NCBI RefSeq assembly: GCF_015904235.1
Contig: NZ_JADZLT010000056.1
Location: forward strand, 432,152 to 496,151
Length of the DNA stretch: 64,000 nucleotides
From: Methylobrevis albus
GTDB taxonomy: Bacteria > Pseudomonadota > Alphaproteobacteria > Rhizobiales > Pleomorphomonadaceae
Direction: 5' to 3'
Positions 21,475-29,619 of this stretch are shown piece after piece. Below the pieces are notes generated by a model. That model was not told where the DNA came from. It worked only from the letters and a program-made list of their open reading frames with translations, and searched no databases. The position numbers and the translations under genes were made by a program. How positions within the stretch are numbered: the first letter of the stretch is position 1; the number at the start of each line of letters is the position of its first letter.

Positions 21475-21958
21475 TTGCCGACCAGAGCCGATGATAGCCG
21501 ACGAGGAAATCCTCAAGCGTGTGAGGTGCGGGCATGCGATCGTCCATTCGCTGGAAACCAGCCGCGGCATAGAGGTTGAGCAACTCGTCGCCCTCCTGAC
21601 TGAGGCGCGTCTGCGACTTTAGGTCGAGGAGCCGGACCATCTCCGCCTCGATACTCTCCTTGTCGTCCGGTAGAATGTCCTGACGCCGCAGCTCCGCGTC
21701 GACGAGGAGGCCGGCGATCAGCTCGGCCTGACCGCGATAGCTCTCGGGATACCCACGGAAGAAGTCGGTCGGTTCAAGATCGGCCGCCCGTCCCTGACGT
21801 CCTCCGTCCAGTCCGACCAGCAGGCAGCAATAGAAGGCGTCAAACATGAGGAAGCGCGGGGCCGCCTCACGTTGGGCGGGAGTGAGACTGCGAGCGAAGG
21901 CGCGTGCATCAACGACGTCGAACCAAGTCCGTGCCCGGCTGTGGAGTTTGAAGGCCAT
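21467..21958 (-). CDS. Unrecognised 163-164 aa protein in the Dnd-associated operon
   Basis: No family recognised. It is a soluble, mostly helical protein: ARTWFDVVDARAFARSL, then PRFLMFDAFYCCLLVGLDGGR with a Cys pair, acidic linkers, and a C-terminal DRMPAPHTLEDFLVGYHRLW. The ATG at 21958 overlaps the stop of the SMC-like gene as TGATG; a GTG one codon earlier is possible. The end overlaps the DUF262 gene by 8 bases. Tight coupling to both neighbours suggests it belongs to the same complex, perhaps as the subunit linking the SMC-like ATPase to the nuclease. It is too large to be a normal DndE. Confidence 0.7.
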   Translation of the reverse strand: MAFKLHSRARTWFDVVDARAFARSLTPAQREAAPRFLMFDAFYCCLLVGLDGGRQGRAADLEPTDFFRGYPESYRGQAELIAGLLVDAELRRQDILPDDKESIEAEMVRLLDLKSQTRLSQEGDELLNLYAAAGFQRMDDRMPAPHTLEDFLVGYHRLWSANA

Positions 21959-23889
21959 CACGCGGCGTCCCGGTCCTGGAACGTTCGGAAGAAAGGAAGT
22001 CCGGGAACGACCGAGGTTTCTCCGTCTTCCCGCGAGATTGTCAGAAAACGGACGTCGTCGCCTTTCTCGTAGAAAGCCTCCGCGAAACCTTCCCGCTCGG
22101 TCGAGATAACGAACATAATCATCTGATCGAAGAAACCGGGAATGAGTTCGCCGACTTCGCGTCTGTTCACTGCATCAAGCGAAACCGCCGGGCTGTCGAC
22201 CACGAAAGGGAGCCGATATGGTGCATCCGACAGGAGCGAGGTGAGGAAGGCATAGGCGACCGACAGGCTTTGCCCCTCGCTGATCTCGGGTTTCGTGCCA
22301 AAACCAGGCGTTGCAATCTCGAGAAATCCTGCGATCCGCGAGACCTCCAGCCGCTCGGTCCGGGCGATCCGGACCAGCTTCTCGTTGGTGCGCAACCGGA
22401 CGCGCTCGCGCAACCGGTCCAGCGATAACCGATCGACATCGTCGATGAGCGATTTGAACGCTTCGGCCTTGAGCTTGAATGTGCGGGTGTTCGTCGCGAT
22501 AGACAGACGATCTTCCCGTTCGCCGAGTTCGGTTTCGCATTGCGGAAGATTTGACTCCCAGGTCAGCCGCAGCGCGCGCTGACGGTGGCTGTCCCGGGTG
22601 GTGAGCCGCTCCAATTGAGCTTCAAGCCGGTCGATGTCCGAGCGCGCCGTGGCGAGCTCCTGTTGGAGGAGTTCGAGCTCGTCGTCGCCCTGGTCGACGC
22701 GCTCGATCTCGAGGCGTTCACGCTCGGTTCTGAGGCGCTGCCTATCGGAGAGCTTGCCAGACAGGCGGGTGATGCTCTCCGAAAACGCCTGCGCGTCCCC
22801 TTCGGTCGAGCGCAGTGCTAGCTTCATCTGGTTGATGATTGAAATCTGGTCTTGAGCTAGGTAGCGGTGTGCGCCCTCAATAATATGCTCGCGTTCGTCG
22901 TGGCCGAGCTCCCGCCCGCAGATGCAGGTGTCGCGAGTTGCGAGATCTCGGAAGAATTCAGCGGACATAGTTTCCGGCAACTTCAGTTCGAACAGCCGGC
23001 CGCCGAGCGATTGCAGGCGCTCAAGTAAGCGGGGATGCACGCAGGGCGGGCGACGCAGCGCGGTAAGCACTTCGACGTTCAGCTCGTTCACATCAGTCCT
23101 GAGCTCGCGCTCGCGATCATCGAGCGCGCGGAGGCGCTCGCGTAAGCCCTCGTCCTCGCTGATATGCTCCTCAATCGCCGCCTTGAGCCGGGCTGCCTCG
23201 GCGCGGCGGATTTCGAGCGATGTCGATGTCGATGCGGCTTCATTCTCCAGGCGGCGCTTGACCGCGGACGCTTCATTGCGGGCATTGCGCAGTCGTGTCA
23301 GGCCGCGCTCCTCGCTGGCCGAGGTCATCGCCGCAGCCCGCCGCTGCTCAAGATCGACCAGCTTGTCAACGGATGACTTAAGTCCTGAAATCTGGCTCAG
23401 CCGGTAAAGTGACCGTATCGCTTCGTCGGCGGCTCGCTGCCGCAGGTCGCGGATTGCCCTTGCCAACTCACCATCGAAGACGAAGAGCCTCGCCATCTGC
23501 GGCGTTAGCAGGTCTGACAATTCTGTCGGGAGCACGCGCCCCGCGACATGACCACCGTCGCGCGTATCGGCGCGCACGGTGTAGCGCGTCGCGCTGCCAT
23601 CGCGGAAATTGAACTCGAACCCGAGCCGGTAAGGGCGGTTATCGATCAGCAAACGGAGTTCGAACGATCCGGTGGCCTCATCACCGCCGCGAAAGGACTG
23701 CACCACCGAGGGCGGGATTTCCTCGTCCGTGAACGCGTAGCGCAACAGCGTCATGGTCGTTGTCTTGCCCATTCCATTGGCCATCTGGATCAGCGTCCAG
23801 CGATTCGGCTGCTCGCCAAGGTCTATGTCGAGGTGACGCAGCCCCCCCCGCAGGTTGCGTGCGCTCCAGCCACGGATGAGAACCTGCAC
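21958..23889 (-). CDS. DndD-like SMC/Rad50-type ATPase with Cys motif (restriction-side candidate)
   Basis: A 643-residue protein starting with GTG at 23889. Walker A is MANGMGKTTT (about residues 36-45). Long coiled-coil segments flank a TCICGREL motif near residue 318 that could form a zinc hook or metal site. The C-terminal half-site has SEGQSLSVAYAFL as ABC-type signature and PFVVDSPAVSLD as Walker B. The VVDSPAVSLD block closely parallels IIDTPLARLD in the real DndD of this locus, so it looks like a paralogous branch. DndD itself here has no cysteine. It follows the 62-residue gene directly and overlaps the next. A DNA-sensing or loop-extruding component is likely but unproven. Confidence 0.78.
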   Translation of the reverse strand: MQVLIRGWSARNLRGGLRHLDIDLGEQPNRWTLIQMANGMGKTTTMTLLRYAFTDEEIPPSVVQSFRGGDEATGSFELRLLIDNRPYRLGFEFNFRDGSATRYTVRADTRDGGHVAGRVLPTELSDLLTPQMARLFVFDGELARAIRDLRQRAADEAIRSLYRLSQISGLKSSVDKLVDLEQRRAAAMTSASEERGLTRLRNARNEASAVKRRLENEAASTSTSLEIRRAEAARLKAAIEEHISEDEGLRERLRALDDRERELRTDVNELNVEVLTALRRPPCVHPRLLERLQSLGGRLFELKLPETMSAEFFRDLATRDTCICGRELGHDEREHIIEGAHRYLAQDQISIINQMKLALRSTEGDAQAFSESITRLSGKLSDRQRLRTERERLEIERVDQGDDELELLQQELATARSDIDRLEAQLERLTTRDSHRQRALRLTWESNLPQCETELGEREDRLSIATNTRTFKLKAEAFKSLIDDVDRLSLDRLRERVRLRTNEKLVRIARTERLEVSRIAGFLEIATPGFGTKPEISEGQSLSVAYAFLTSLLSDAPYRLPFVVDSPAVSLDAVNRREVGELIPGFFDQMIMFVISTEREGFAEAFYEKGDDVRFLTISREDGETSVVPGLPFFRTFQDRDAA

Positions 23890-24078
23890 CTAGGACTCTC
23901 CTTCCGTGTCGATCGTGACGAGTTCGAGCACCCGCCGGACCTCGCTCTCGGCATGGTTGGAGATCAGCGCATTCTCGCAAAGTTTCCGAAAACGCCGGCG
24001 AAACTCCTCGGACGGTTCAGGCGACATGCTGTCGAGTGCCACGGTCAAAGCAGTCTCGATGTCGGGGTCCATGCTCAT
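23890..24078 (-). CDS. Small acidic helical protein (62 aa) in the Dnd-associated operon
   Basis: A 62-residue protein, MSMDPDIETALTVALDSM... followed by FRRRFRKLCENALISNHAESEVRRVLELV. It is predicted to be two or three helices with one Cys. Its ATG overlaps the helicase stop as ATGA (24075-24078), and its TAG stop at 23890-23892 abuts the GTG of the SMC-like gene at 23889. The exact packing argues that it is translated, though no family is recognised. It may be an adaptor bridging helicase and SMC-like proteins. Confidence 0.65.
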   Translation of the reverse strand: MSMDPDIETALTVALDSMSPEPSEEFRRRFRKLCENALISNHAESEVRRVLELVTIDTEGES

Positions 24079-25997
24079 ATTTCCAAGTCCTCTTCCGCGC
24101 GGCGGACTTGCGCGAGAGTCTGAAACCAAGCCCGGCGGTCCTCGTCGGCGGTCGTTTCCGGATTGATCTCGGACTCCTCGAGATCGTCGGTACGGATAAA
24201 GTCGACGACCGCCGCCCGCTTCTCGGGGTCTGCAGGGTCGATGCGAAGGCATCGCCCCAGTCGCTGGACGGTCTCGAGCCGCGAGCGTGCCGAGGCGAAC
24301 AACACGATCGCGCCGACCGAACTGATGTCGATACCTTCCGAGATCCGCTTACAGGTCACCAAGCACTCCAGTTCGCCATCCGCGAACCGACGCAGATTGG
24401 CCCTATCATCGTCTCCATAGTAGGTGTGGAAGTCCAACCCCATGTCCATCAGAATCTGCTGGACGAGAAATCCGTATTCCGCGGTTTCCACAAAGATCAG
24501 CGACCGCCGAAGGATGTCGACATGGTCAGCGGCATAGGCTCGAAAGGGTGCTAGCTTCTGCTGCGAAAGCTTGCGAATACGGGCGAGCTCCTGGAATAGC
24601 TGTTCCTGTGGCTGCGGGTCCGGTCCGTTGGCGCGGGCGAAGTGTTTCCGGATCGCCTGCCGGACGGCCGCTTTATCGTCTTCGGAGAATTCATACTCGA
24701 GATCGACATAGTCGAACTCGCACAAGATCCCGCGCAAGATCGCCTGCTCCAGGGTGAAACGATAGATCACAGGGCCAATGTTGGCTTCGACGAAATCATT
24801 GCCAGCGGCATCATACGCACGCTCGGGCGTGGCACTGAGGCCAAGGCGGTAGACGAAGCCATCGAGCCGCGCGGTGAGCGCCTCGACTATGGCGGACGAG
24901 CCCATGCCGTGTACCTCATCGCAGATGAGCAAGCTCTTTTGCTGACGCTGCGCTGGTAGCTTGGACAGTACATTGACGAGGTTCTGCCGCGAGATCAGGA
25001 GCACAGACGCATCGTCGCCATTCAAATAGCCGAGGCCTTCGCGGTGCTCGGCATACTCCCGATAGATCGGCAGGTCAGTGCGGGTCAGTAGCTCGCGATA
25101 CCATTGATCGAGCAGGTCGGTGCCATAGGCGCAGACGATCGCGCCCGTGATCGCGTCGCGGCGCCTTAGTTCCTCGACGATGCTGAGCGCAGTGCGCGTC
25201 TTGCCCGTCCCGGTCGCCATCTCCAAGACGCCGCGCTGCGCCTGGAGGAACGCGGTGATCGCTTCGCCCTGATGACGCCAGCGGTAGCTACGCCCGTCGC
25301 GGGGGAGACGGTAGGGACGCTCCAAACGGGTGGTGAGTTGTACGAGATCACGACGGATGGCGTCGGGAATTGTGTGGACGCGTAAGTTGGGGTCGCGGTT
25401 TTCCCAAATGCGAACGAACCGCTCTTTCTCTTCAAGCGCGCGGGCGGCCTCGCGCTCGTCGACCCACGAATAATAAACGCTAATCGATTCATAGTTGCGG
25501 AACGCGCGTTCGCTGTCGTTCGGTGACCCGCGAAACGCGACCATGTCGCTCCCACTGTCGATGAAAATCCCGAACTTGTCGTGGAAATCGCCATCGAGTT
25601 CGGCGGCGGGGATGGCTATTTTGAGATCGAGAAGGCCATCGGCGACCATCCACGCCAGCGTCGCGAGCGTCTGGGTCCGCGACCCGGCTTCGAGTTCGTG
25701 GAGCACTGCCCGCATCGCCGCCGCGAGCTGCGTATCTGCACGTGCGTCATAACCTTGGACGAGCGCGTTCCAGTCGTCTTGATCGAGCTTCGGACTGGCA
25801 ACGATCCTGGCCTTGCCGCCAGCCGATGCTAAGGCCGCCAGCCCCGTCGCCGCGAGACGCACCCACTCCGACGTAAAGAAACCAACGCCGCGATCATATT
25901 GGACCGCCCGGCCGAGCGCGGGAATGATAAAGCTTTCGAGGATCTGGTCCGTCGATGTGTTGAAGCTTGGCTTGATTGGAAGGTCGCGCAGTGACAT
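24075..25997 (-). CDS. PLD-nuclease/SF2 helicase, phosphorothioation-associated restriction type
   Basis: A 640-residue protein. The N-terminal phospholipase D-like domain carries HDKFGIFID (an H-x-K-x5-D half-site near residue 140) and GSPNDS. A DEAD/DEAH-type helicase follows: MATGTGKTRTA (motif I), LLICDEVHGMGS (II), LSATPER (III), and ISEGID plus QRLGRCLR (V/VI). Proteins of this layout are annotated as the DNA phosphorothioation system restriction enzyme, which fits its place after dndA. The 97-base gap to dndA is the only gap in the string and could hold an internal promoter. The single HKD-like site suggests dimerisation for nuclease activity. Confidence 0.83.
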   Translation of the reverse strand: MSLRDLPIKPSFNTSTDQILESFIIPALGRAVQYDRGVGFFTSEWVRLAATGLAALASAGGKARIVASPKLDQDDWNALVQGYDARADTQLAAAMRAVLHELEAGSRTQTLATLAWMVADGLLDLKIAIPAAELDGDFHDKFGIFIDSGSDMVAFRGSPNDSERAFRNYESISVYYSWVDEREAARALEEKERFVRIWENRDPNLRVHTIPDAIRRDLVQLTTRLERPYRLPRDGRSYRWRHQGEAITAFLQAQRGVLEMATGTGKTRTALSIVEELRRRDAITGAIVCAYGTDLLDQWYRELLTRTDLPIYREYAEHREGLGYLNGDDASVLLISRQNLVNVLSKLPAQRQQKSLLICDEVHGMGSSAIVEALTARLDGFVYRLGLSATPERAYDAAGNDFVEANIGPVIYRFTLEQAILRGILCEFDYVDLEYEFSEDDKAAVRQAIRKHFARANGPDPQPQEQLFQELARIRKLSQQKLAPFRAYAADHVDILRRSLIFVETAEYGFLVQQILMDMGLDFHTYYGDDDRANLRRFADGELECLVTCKRISEGIDISSVGAIVLFASARSRLETVQRLGRCLRIDPADPEKRAAVVDFIRTDDLEESEINPETTADEDRRAWFQTLAQVRRAEEDLEI

Positions 25998-26094
25998 GCC
26001 GGTATTCGACTCCCCTCCCTAGTGGTCGCCACCAACAGTAGCGCGAACGAACCTGCAAGTCAGTTGGAAGGCGAGGATGTTCGCCGGCAACGGC

Positions 26095-27264
26095 TTACGC
26101 TGCGAAGCGTCGCAATTCCTGCGCCGCGGAGATGAGCTGGGCGGCAAACGTGGCAAGGTCATCAGCTGACGTGCCCCGGCCGGGTGACACACGGAAAGCC
26201 TGCCGTGCACGCGGTGTGTCGCCGAACATCGCGATGAGCACGTCGCTTGTCTTGACCTTGTCGGTCGCGCACGCGCTTGAAGCGGAGAAGCTCGCCACCG
26301 CGTTCAACCGGTGCATCAGCGCGAGCGGCTCGACGTCGGCAATCGACAGCGAGACGTTGCCGGGGATGCGCTGGAGGGGATGACCATTGTAGGAGACCCC
26401 CGCCAGTGAGGAGGAAACGTGCGCCACGAAGTCGGCGCACAGAGCAGTGAGCCGTGCGCTCTCGCTGCGGCCCTCTCGCCCGACAATCTCGAGCGCCGCG
26501 CCGAGTCCGACAATCAACGGCACCGCGAGCGTCCCCGAACGAAGACCCCGTTCCTGACCGCCGCCCCATACCGTCTGTTCGAGCTTCACGCGGGGGGAGC
26601 GGGAGCGGACGTAGAGCGCCCCCACGCCTTTGGGCCCATAGGCCTTGTGCCCGGATATACTGGCGAGGTGGATATGCTCCGCCTGAACATCGAGCGCGCG
26701 ATGCGGAAGCAATTGCGCGAGGTCGCTATGAAAGATCACGCCGCGCGCCTCGCAAACCGCACCGATCGCACCGATCGGCTGCATAGTACCGACCTCGTTG
26801 TTGGCGGCCATGATTGACACAAGCGCGGTGTCGTCGCGCAGCGCCCGCTCAACCTCGCCGACGTCGACGCGTCCATCTTCGTCGACGGCAATAACTGTCA
26901 GCTCGAAACCTTCGCGCTCCAGTTGCCGCATTGGCTCCATTACGGCCGGGTGCTCGACGGCGCTGGTGACAAGATGACCCTTGCCGGGTCGCGCCCGGGC
27001 CGCGCCCAGAATGGCGATATTGCTTGCCTCAGTACAGCTCCCGGTAAAGATGATCTCGTTCTCGCGGGCGCCAAGATGCGTAGCTACCTGCGCGCGGGCT
27101 TTCGTGACCGCTGCTTGAGCCCGATTGCCGTGGACATGCTCGACGCTCGATGCGTTGCCATAGATTTGCGTGAAGTAGGGCAACATAGCATCAAGCACGC
27201 GACGATCGACCGGCGTGGTCGCGTTGTGATCGAGATAGAGCGGATCGGCGAGAGCGTCGTTCAC
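26095..27264 (-). CDS. dndA: Cysteine desulfurase DndA
   Basis: A PLP-dependent desulfurase that mobilises sulfur from cysteine for DNA phosphorothioation. The 389-residue protein has the class V aminotransferase start YLDHNATTPVD. The PLP-lysine motif is ISGHKAYGPKGVGALY and the sulfur-carrying Cys lies in SASSACATDKVKTSDVL. Its GTG start overlaps the dndE stop as GTGA. Genetic linkage to dndC, dndD and dndE separates it from a housekeeping IscS or NifS. In many Dnd loci dndA is divergent or missing; here it is the fourth gene of the same strand. Confidence 0.9.
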   Translation of the reverse strand: MNDALADPLYLDHNATTPVDRRVLDAMLPYFTQIYGNASSVEHVHGNRAQAAVTKARAQVATHLGARENEIIFTGSCTEASNIAILGAARARPGKGHLVTSAVEHPAVMEPMRQLEREGFELTVIAVDEDGRVDVGEVERALRDDTALVSIMAANNEVGTMQPIGAIGAVCEARGVIFHSDLAQLLPHRALDVQAEHIHLASISGHKAYGPKGVGALYVRSRSPRVKLEQTVWGGGQERGLRSGTLAVPLIVGLGAALEIVGREGRSESARLTALCADFVAHVSSSLAGVSYNGHPLQRIPGNVSLSIADVEPLALMHRLNAVASFSASSACATDKVKTSDVLIAMFGDTPRARQAFRVSPGRGTSADDLATFAAQLISAAQELRRFAA

Positions 27265-27632
27265 GCGGCTGCCGCCAGCCTGGCGATGTCGGCGGGCGCC
27301 TTCGCTCGCACAGACAAGGTAGCGACGCCGCGGTGAATATGGGCGCGAAGCCGTGCGACGAGCTCATCGTTGGCAAGCGCGCGGCCGTCCGCCTCTTCCT
27401 CGACCATCCGGAGCATCGCGGTGATCAGCCCATTGTGGTCGCCCATCAGCGTGTAGGCGTTGAATTCGCTTCCGCCCTCGTCTGTCACCGGCGCAGGTCC
27501 AACCGATCCCTCCTCCAGCGACAGCATCATCGCCATCCGGCAGAGCAGGTTCGGGGTGAGCCCTGTCCGCTGGCGAAGGGAGCGCAGCCGGCTTTCGGCA
27601 TCGGCGGAGATCTTAAGCTTGGTGAACCGCAT
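27261..27632 (-). CDS. dndE: DNA sulfur modification protein DndE
   Basis: A 123-residue basic DNA-binding protein of the Dnd modification complex. Family hallmarks are KLKISADAESRLRSLRQRTGLTPNLLCRMA, read in two parts (residues 5-33), then SLEEGSV, EFNAYTLMGDH and a late RAHIHRGVATL. Start at ATG 27632 fits the family N-terminus and gives a 20-base overlap with dndD. It has been reported to bind nicked DNA and is required for sulfur incorporation with DndC and DndD. Confidence 0.92.
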   Translation of the reverse strand: MRFTKLKISADAESRLRSLRQRTGLTPNLLCRMAMMLSLEEGSVGPAPVTDEGGSEFNAYTLMGDHNGLITAMLRMVEEEADGRALANDELVARLRAHIHRGVATLSVRAKAPADIARLAAAA

Positions 27633-29619
27633 CAGCGACCTCCTCATCATAGAAGTAGCCGGCGCGCGCCAATGTCGAACGTTGTTCTGAGTCGTAGTCG
27701 AGGAGATACGTGTGACTGACCGCGGGCATCAGTTTGCGGAGCAGCGCTCGATCGACCTCGGTATCAGTGGACAGCACGATGACCTGATGGCTCGCTTCGG
27801 GGAAATAGCGCTGGACCAGCGCCGCCCGATGTTCGGAATCGAGCCGCGCGAGCGGTGTGTCGATAATCATGGGGAGCGCGCGTCCGCTGGTACGAGCGAG
27901 CGCCCACAGCATCGCGATCGCATAAATCTGCTTCTCGCCCGCAGAAAGCGTCGACTTGGCGATCTCGTTGCCATCGCGGTCGATCAACGTGGTCACGAAG
28001 GTCGCCGGATCGATGCGGACATCGGCGACGAAGCCTTCCTTGCGCGCCAAGTAGTTGAAGCGATTCACGAACTCGGAACGCAGCCGGGCGAGCTTCGCAG
28101 CGAGCAGGCGCTCTTCATACTGCTGGAGCGCTTTGCTGATCCGACCGGCGAGCGCGGCGCGGTCGTGCGAGGCTTCGGCTTCGGCTTGCGCCTGGAGCAG
28201 CTTCTCCCGCTCGCGCATGAGGGTGGCCCGGCGGAACCGTAGTGCCTTGAGCTCCTCCGAACGCGCGGCAATCTCGGCCTCGATCGCGACGACCTGCTTC
28301 TCGGCGACGAGCAGCTCGTCGAGAACGACGCCGCTTCCCTCGCCGGACGCTCGCACGAGATTGGCCTCGGCGTCCTTTAGGCGGGCGTTGAGCCGATCGA
28401 GCTCCGATGCGATCAGGGCCGCTTTGGCGACCGTGGTCTCTCGGGCCTCACGAAGCTGGTGCAGCAGATTCGCGCGTTCGCGTGCCTCGATGTCTGCGAG
28501 CAACTCCGTTTCGCGATTCGCTGGCGCGAGCGAGTCGGCGGCAAGGAAAGTTTCAAGATCGCGCCAGTGATTGTCTTTCCAGGCCGCTGAGCGCGCGGGG
28601 TACCCGGTCGCGCGCCAAGCGAGGAGGCGCTCACGAAGTGCAGCGGCCTCGGCGCCGCCGCCTCCACTAGTCTGGGTCAGCACCTTGGTCAGCCTTGCAG
28701 CGACGCGAGGGGCCATGGCAAAGGGTAGAAGCCCGCCCGCCAGATCCCGCAGTTCGGCTTCCCGTCTGGCGAATTGGCTCTTGGTCTCGTCGCGGGTAGC
28801 CTCGAGCGTCGCGCGCTGGTTTGCGGCGTTCCCGCCCTCGGACGCGAACCGACGGCGCGCGGTGTCGGCGGCCCGGGCCTGACCGGCACGGCGCGAATTA
28901 AGCTCGGCGATCACTTCCTGGAGCGCGGCTATTCGTGCATCGAGTGCGCGCTCCTCATCGACGAGGCCCTGAAGACGCACCGCCGATTTCGTAGCCTCGC
29001 CTTCGGCGCGCCGCGCTATGAAGAGGCCGAGGTCGGTTCGCAGCCGTCCGACCAGCTCGATGCCAAGCAGGCCGCGCACCGCGTCGGCCAAACCGTCATC
29101 GATATCGTCACGGGCGATGTCGGCAATCTTCTCGCCATCGAAGAAGAATAGCTGCGAGACGCCCGGTGGGATCAGTTCCTGCAGGAAATGGTGCCACTCT
29201 TCTCGGGGAACCGAATCGACGGGCTTGCCGTCCTTCTCCAGCACGATTGTTTCGGGGGCGCGCGTGCCCTTGGCGGCCCATCGACGAATTACCCGATAGC
29301 GGTGGGTGCGGCCGGCTTCGGCATAGTCGAACTCCAGCCCGACCGAGGCGGCACCGGCGACCCGCCCCCCCGGGCCGACGTGGAGGCGCGAACGAATATA
29401 TGCCTCATACTCGCTCTGTCCAATGCGGTGACCGAGCGCCAGCCGACCATAGAGCGCCAGACGAACCGCCTCTAGCAGGGTAGTCTTGCCAGAACCGTTG
29501 CGCCCGCCGAACAGCACCACAGGCGTTTCGCGGCCAGAACCGCGCCTTGGTACCAGATCGAGCACCTGTCGCCCGGAATAGAGCCCGAAATTTTCAATCT
29601 CGATAGTGCGCAGGATCAT
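27613..29619 (-). CDS. dndD: DNA sulfur modification ATPase DndD
   Basis: An SMC/Rad50-like ATPase of the Dnd modification complex, 668 residues. Walker A is GGRNGSGKTT (about 38-47). FFDGEKIADIARDD lies before the coiled coils. There are long charged helices, the ABC signature LSAGEKQI, and Walker B IIDTPLARLD. It lacks any cysteine, so no zinc hook is present. ATG 29619 overlaps the dndC stop as ATGA. It probably supplies ATP-driven DNA opening during sulfur insertion. Confidence 0.93.
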   Translation of the reverse strand: MILRTIEIENFGLYSGRQVLDLVPRRGSGRETPVVLFGGRNGSGKTTLLEAVRLALYGRLALGHRIGQSEYEAYIRSRLHVGPGGRVAGAASVGLEFDYAEAGRTHRYRVIRRWAAKGTRAPETIVLEKDGKPVDSVPREEWHHFLQELIPPGVSQLFFFDGEKIADIARDDIDDGLADAVRGLLGIELVGRLRTDLGLFIARRAEGEATKSAVRLQGLVDEERALDARIAALQEVIAELNSRRAGQARAADTARRRFASEGGNAANQRATLEATRDETKSQFARREAELRDLAGGLLPFAMAPRVAARLTKVLTQTSGGGGAEAAALRERLLAWRATGYPARSAAWKDNHWRDLETFLAADSLAPANRETELLADIEARERANLLHQLREARETTVAKAALIASELDRLNARLKDAEANLVRASGEGSGVVLDELLVAEKQVVAIEAEIAARSEELKALRFRRATLMREREKLLQAQAEAEASHDRAALAGRISKALQQYEERLLAAKLARLRSEFVNRFNYLARKEGFVADVRIDPATFVTTLIDRDGNEIAKSTLSAGEKQIYAIAMLWALARTSGRALPMIIDTPLARLDSEHRAALVQRYFPEASHQVIVLSTDTEVDRALLRKLMPAVSHTYLLDYDSEQRSTLARAGYFYDEEVADAVHQA

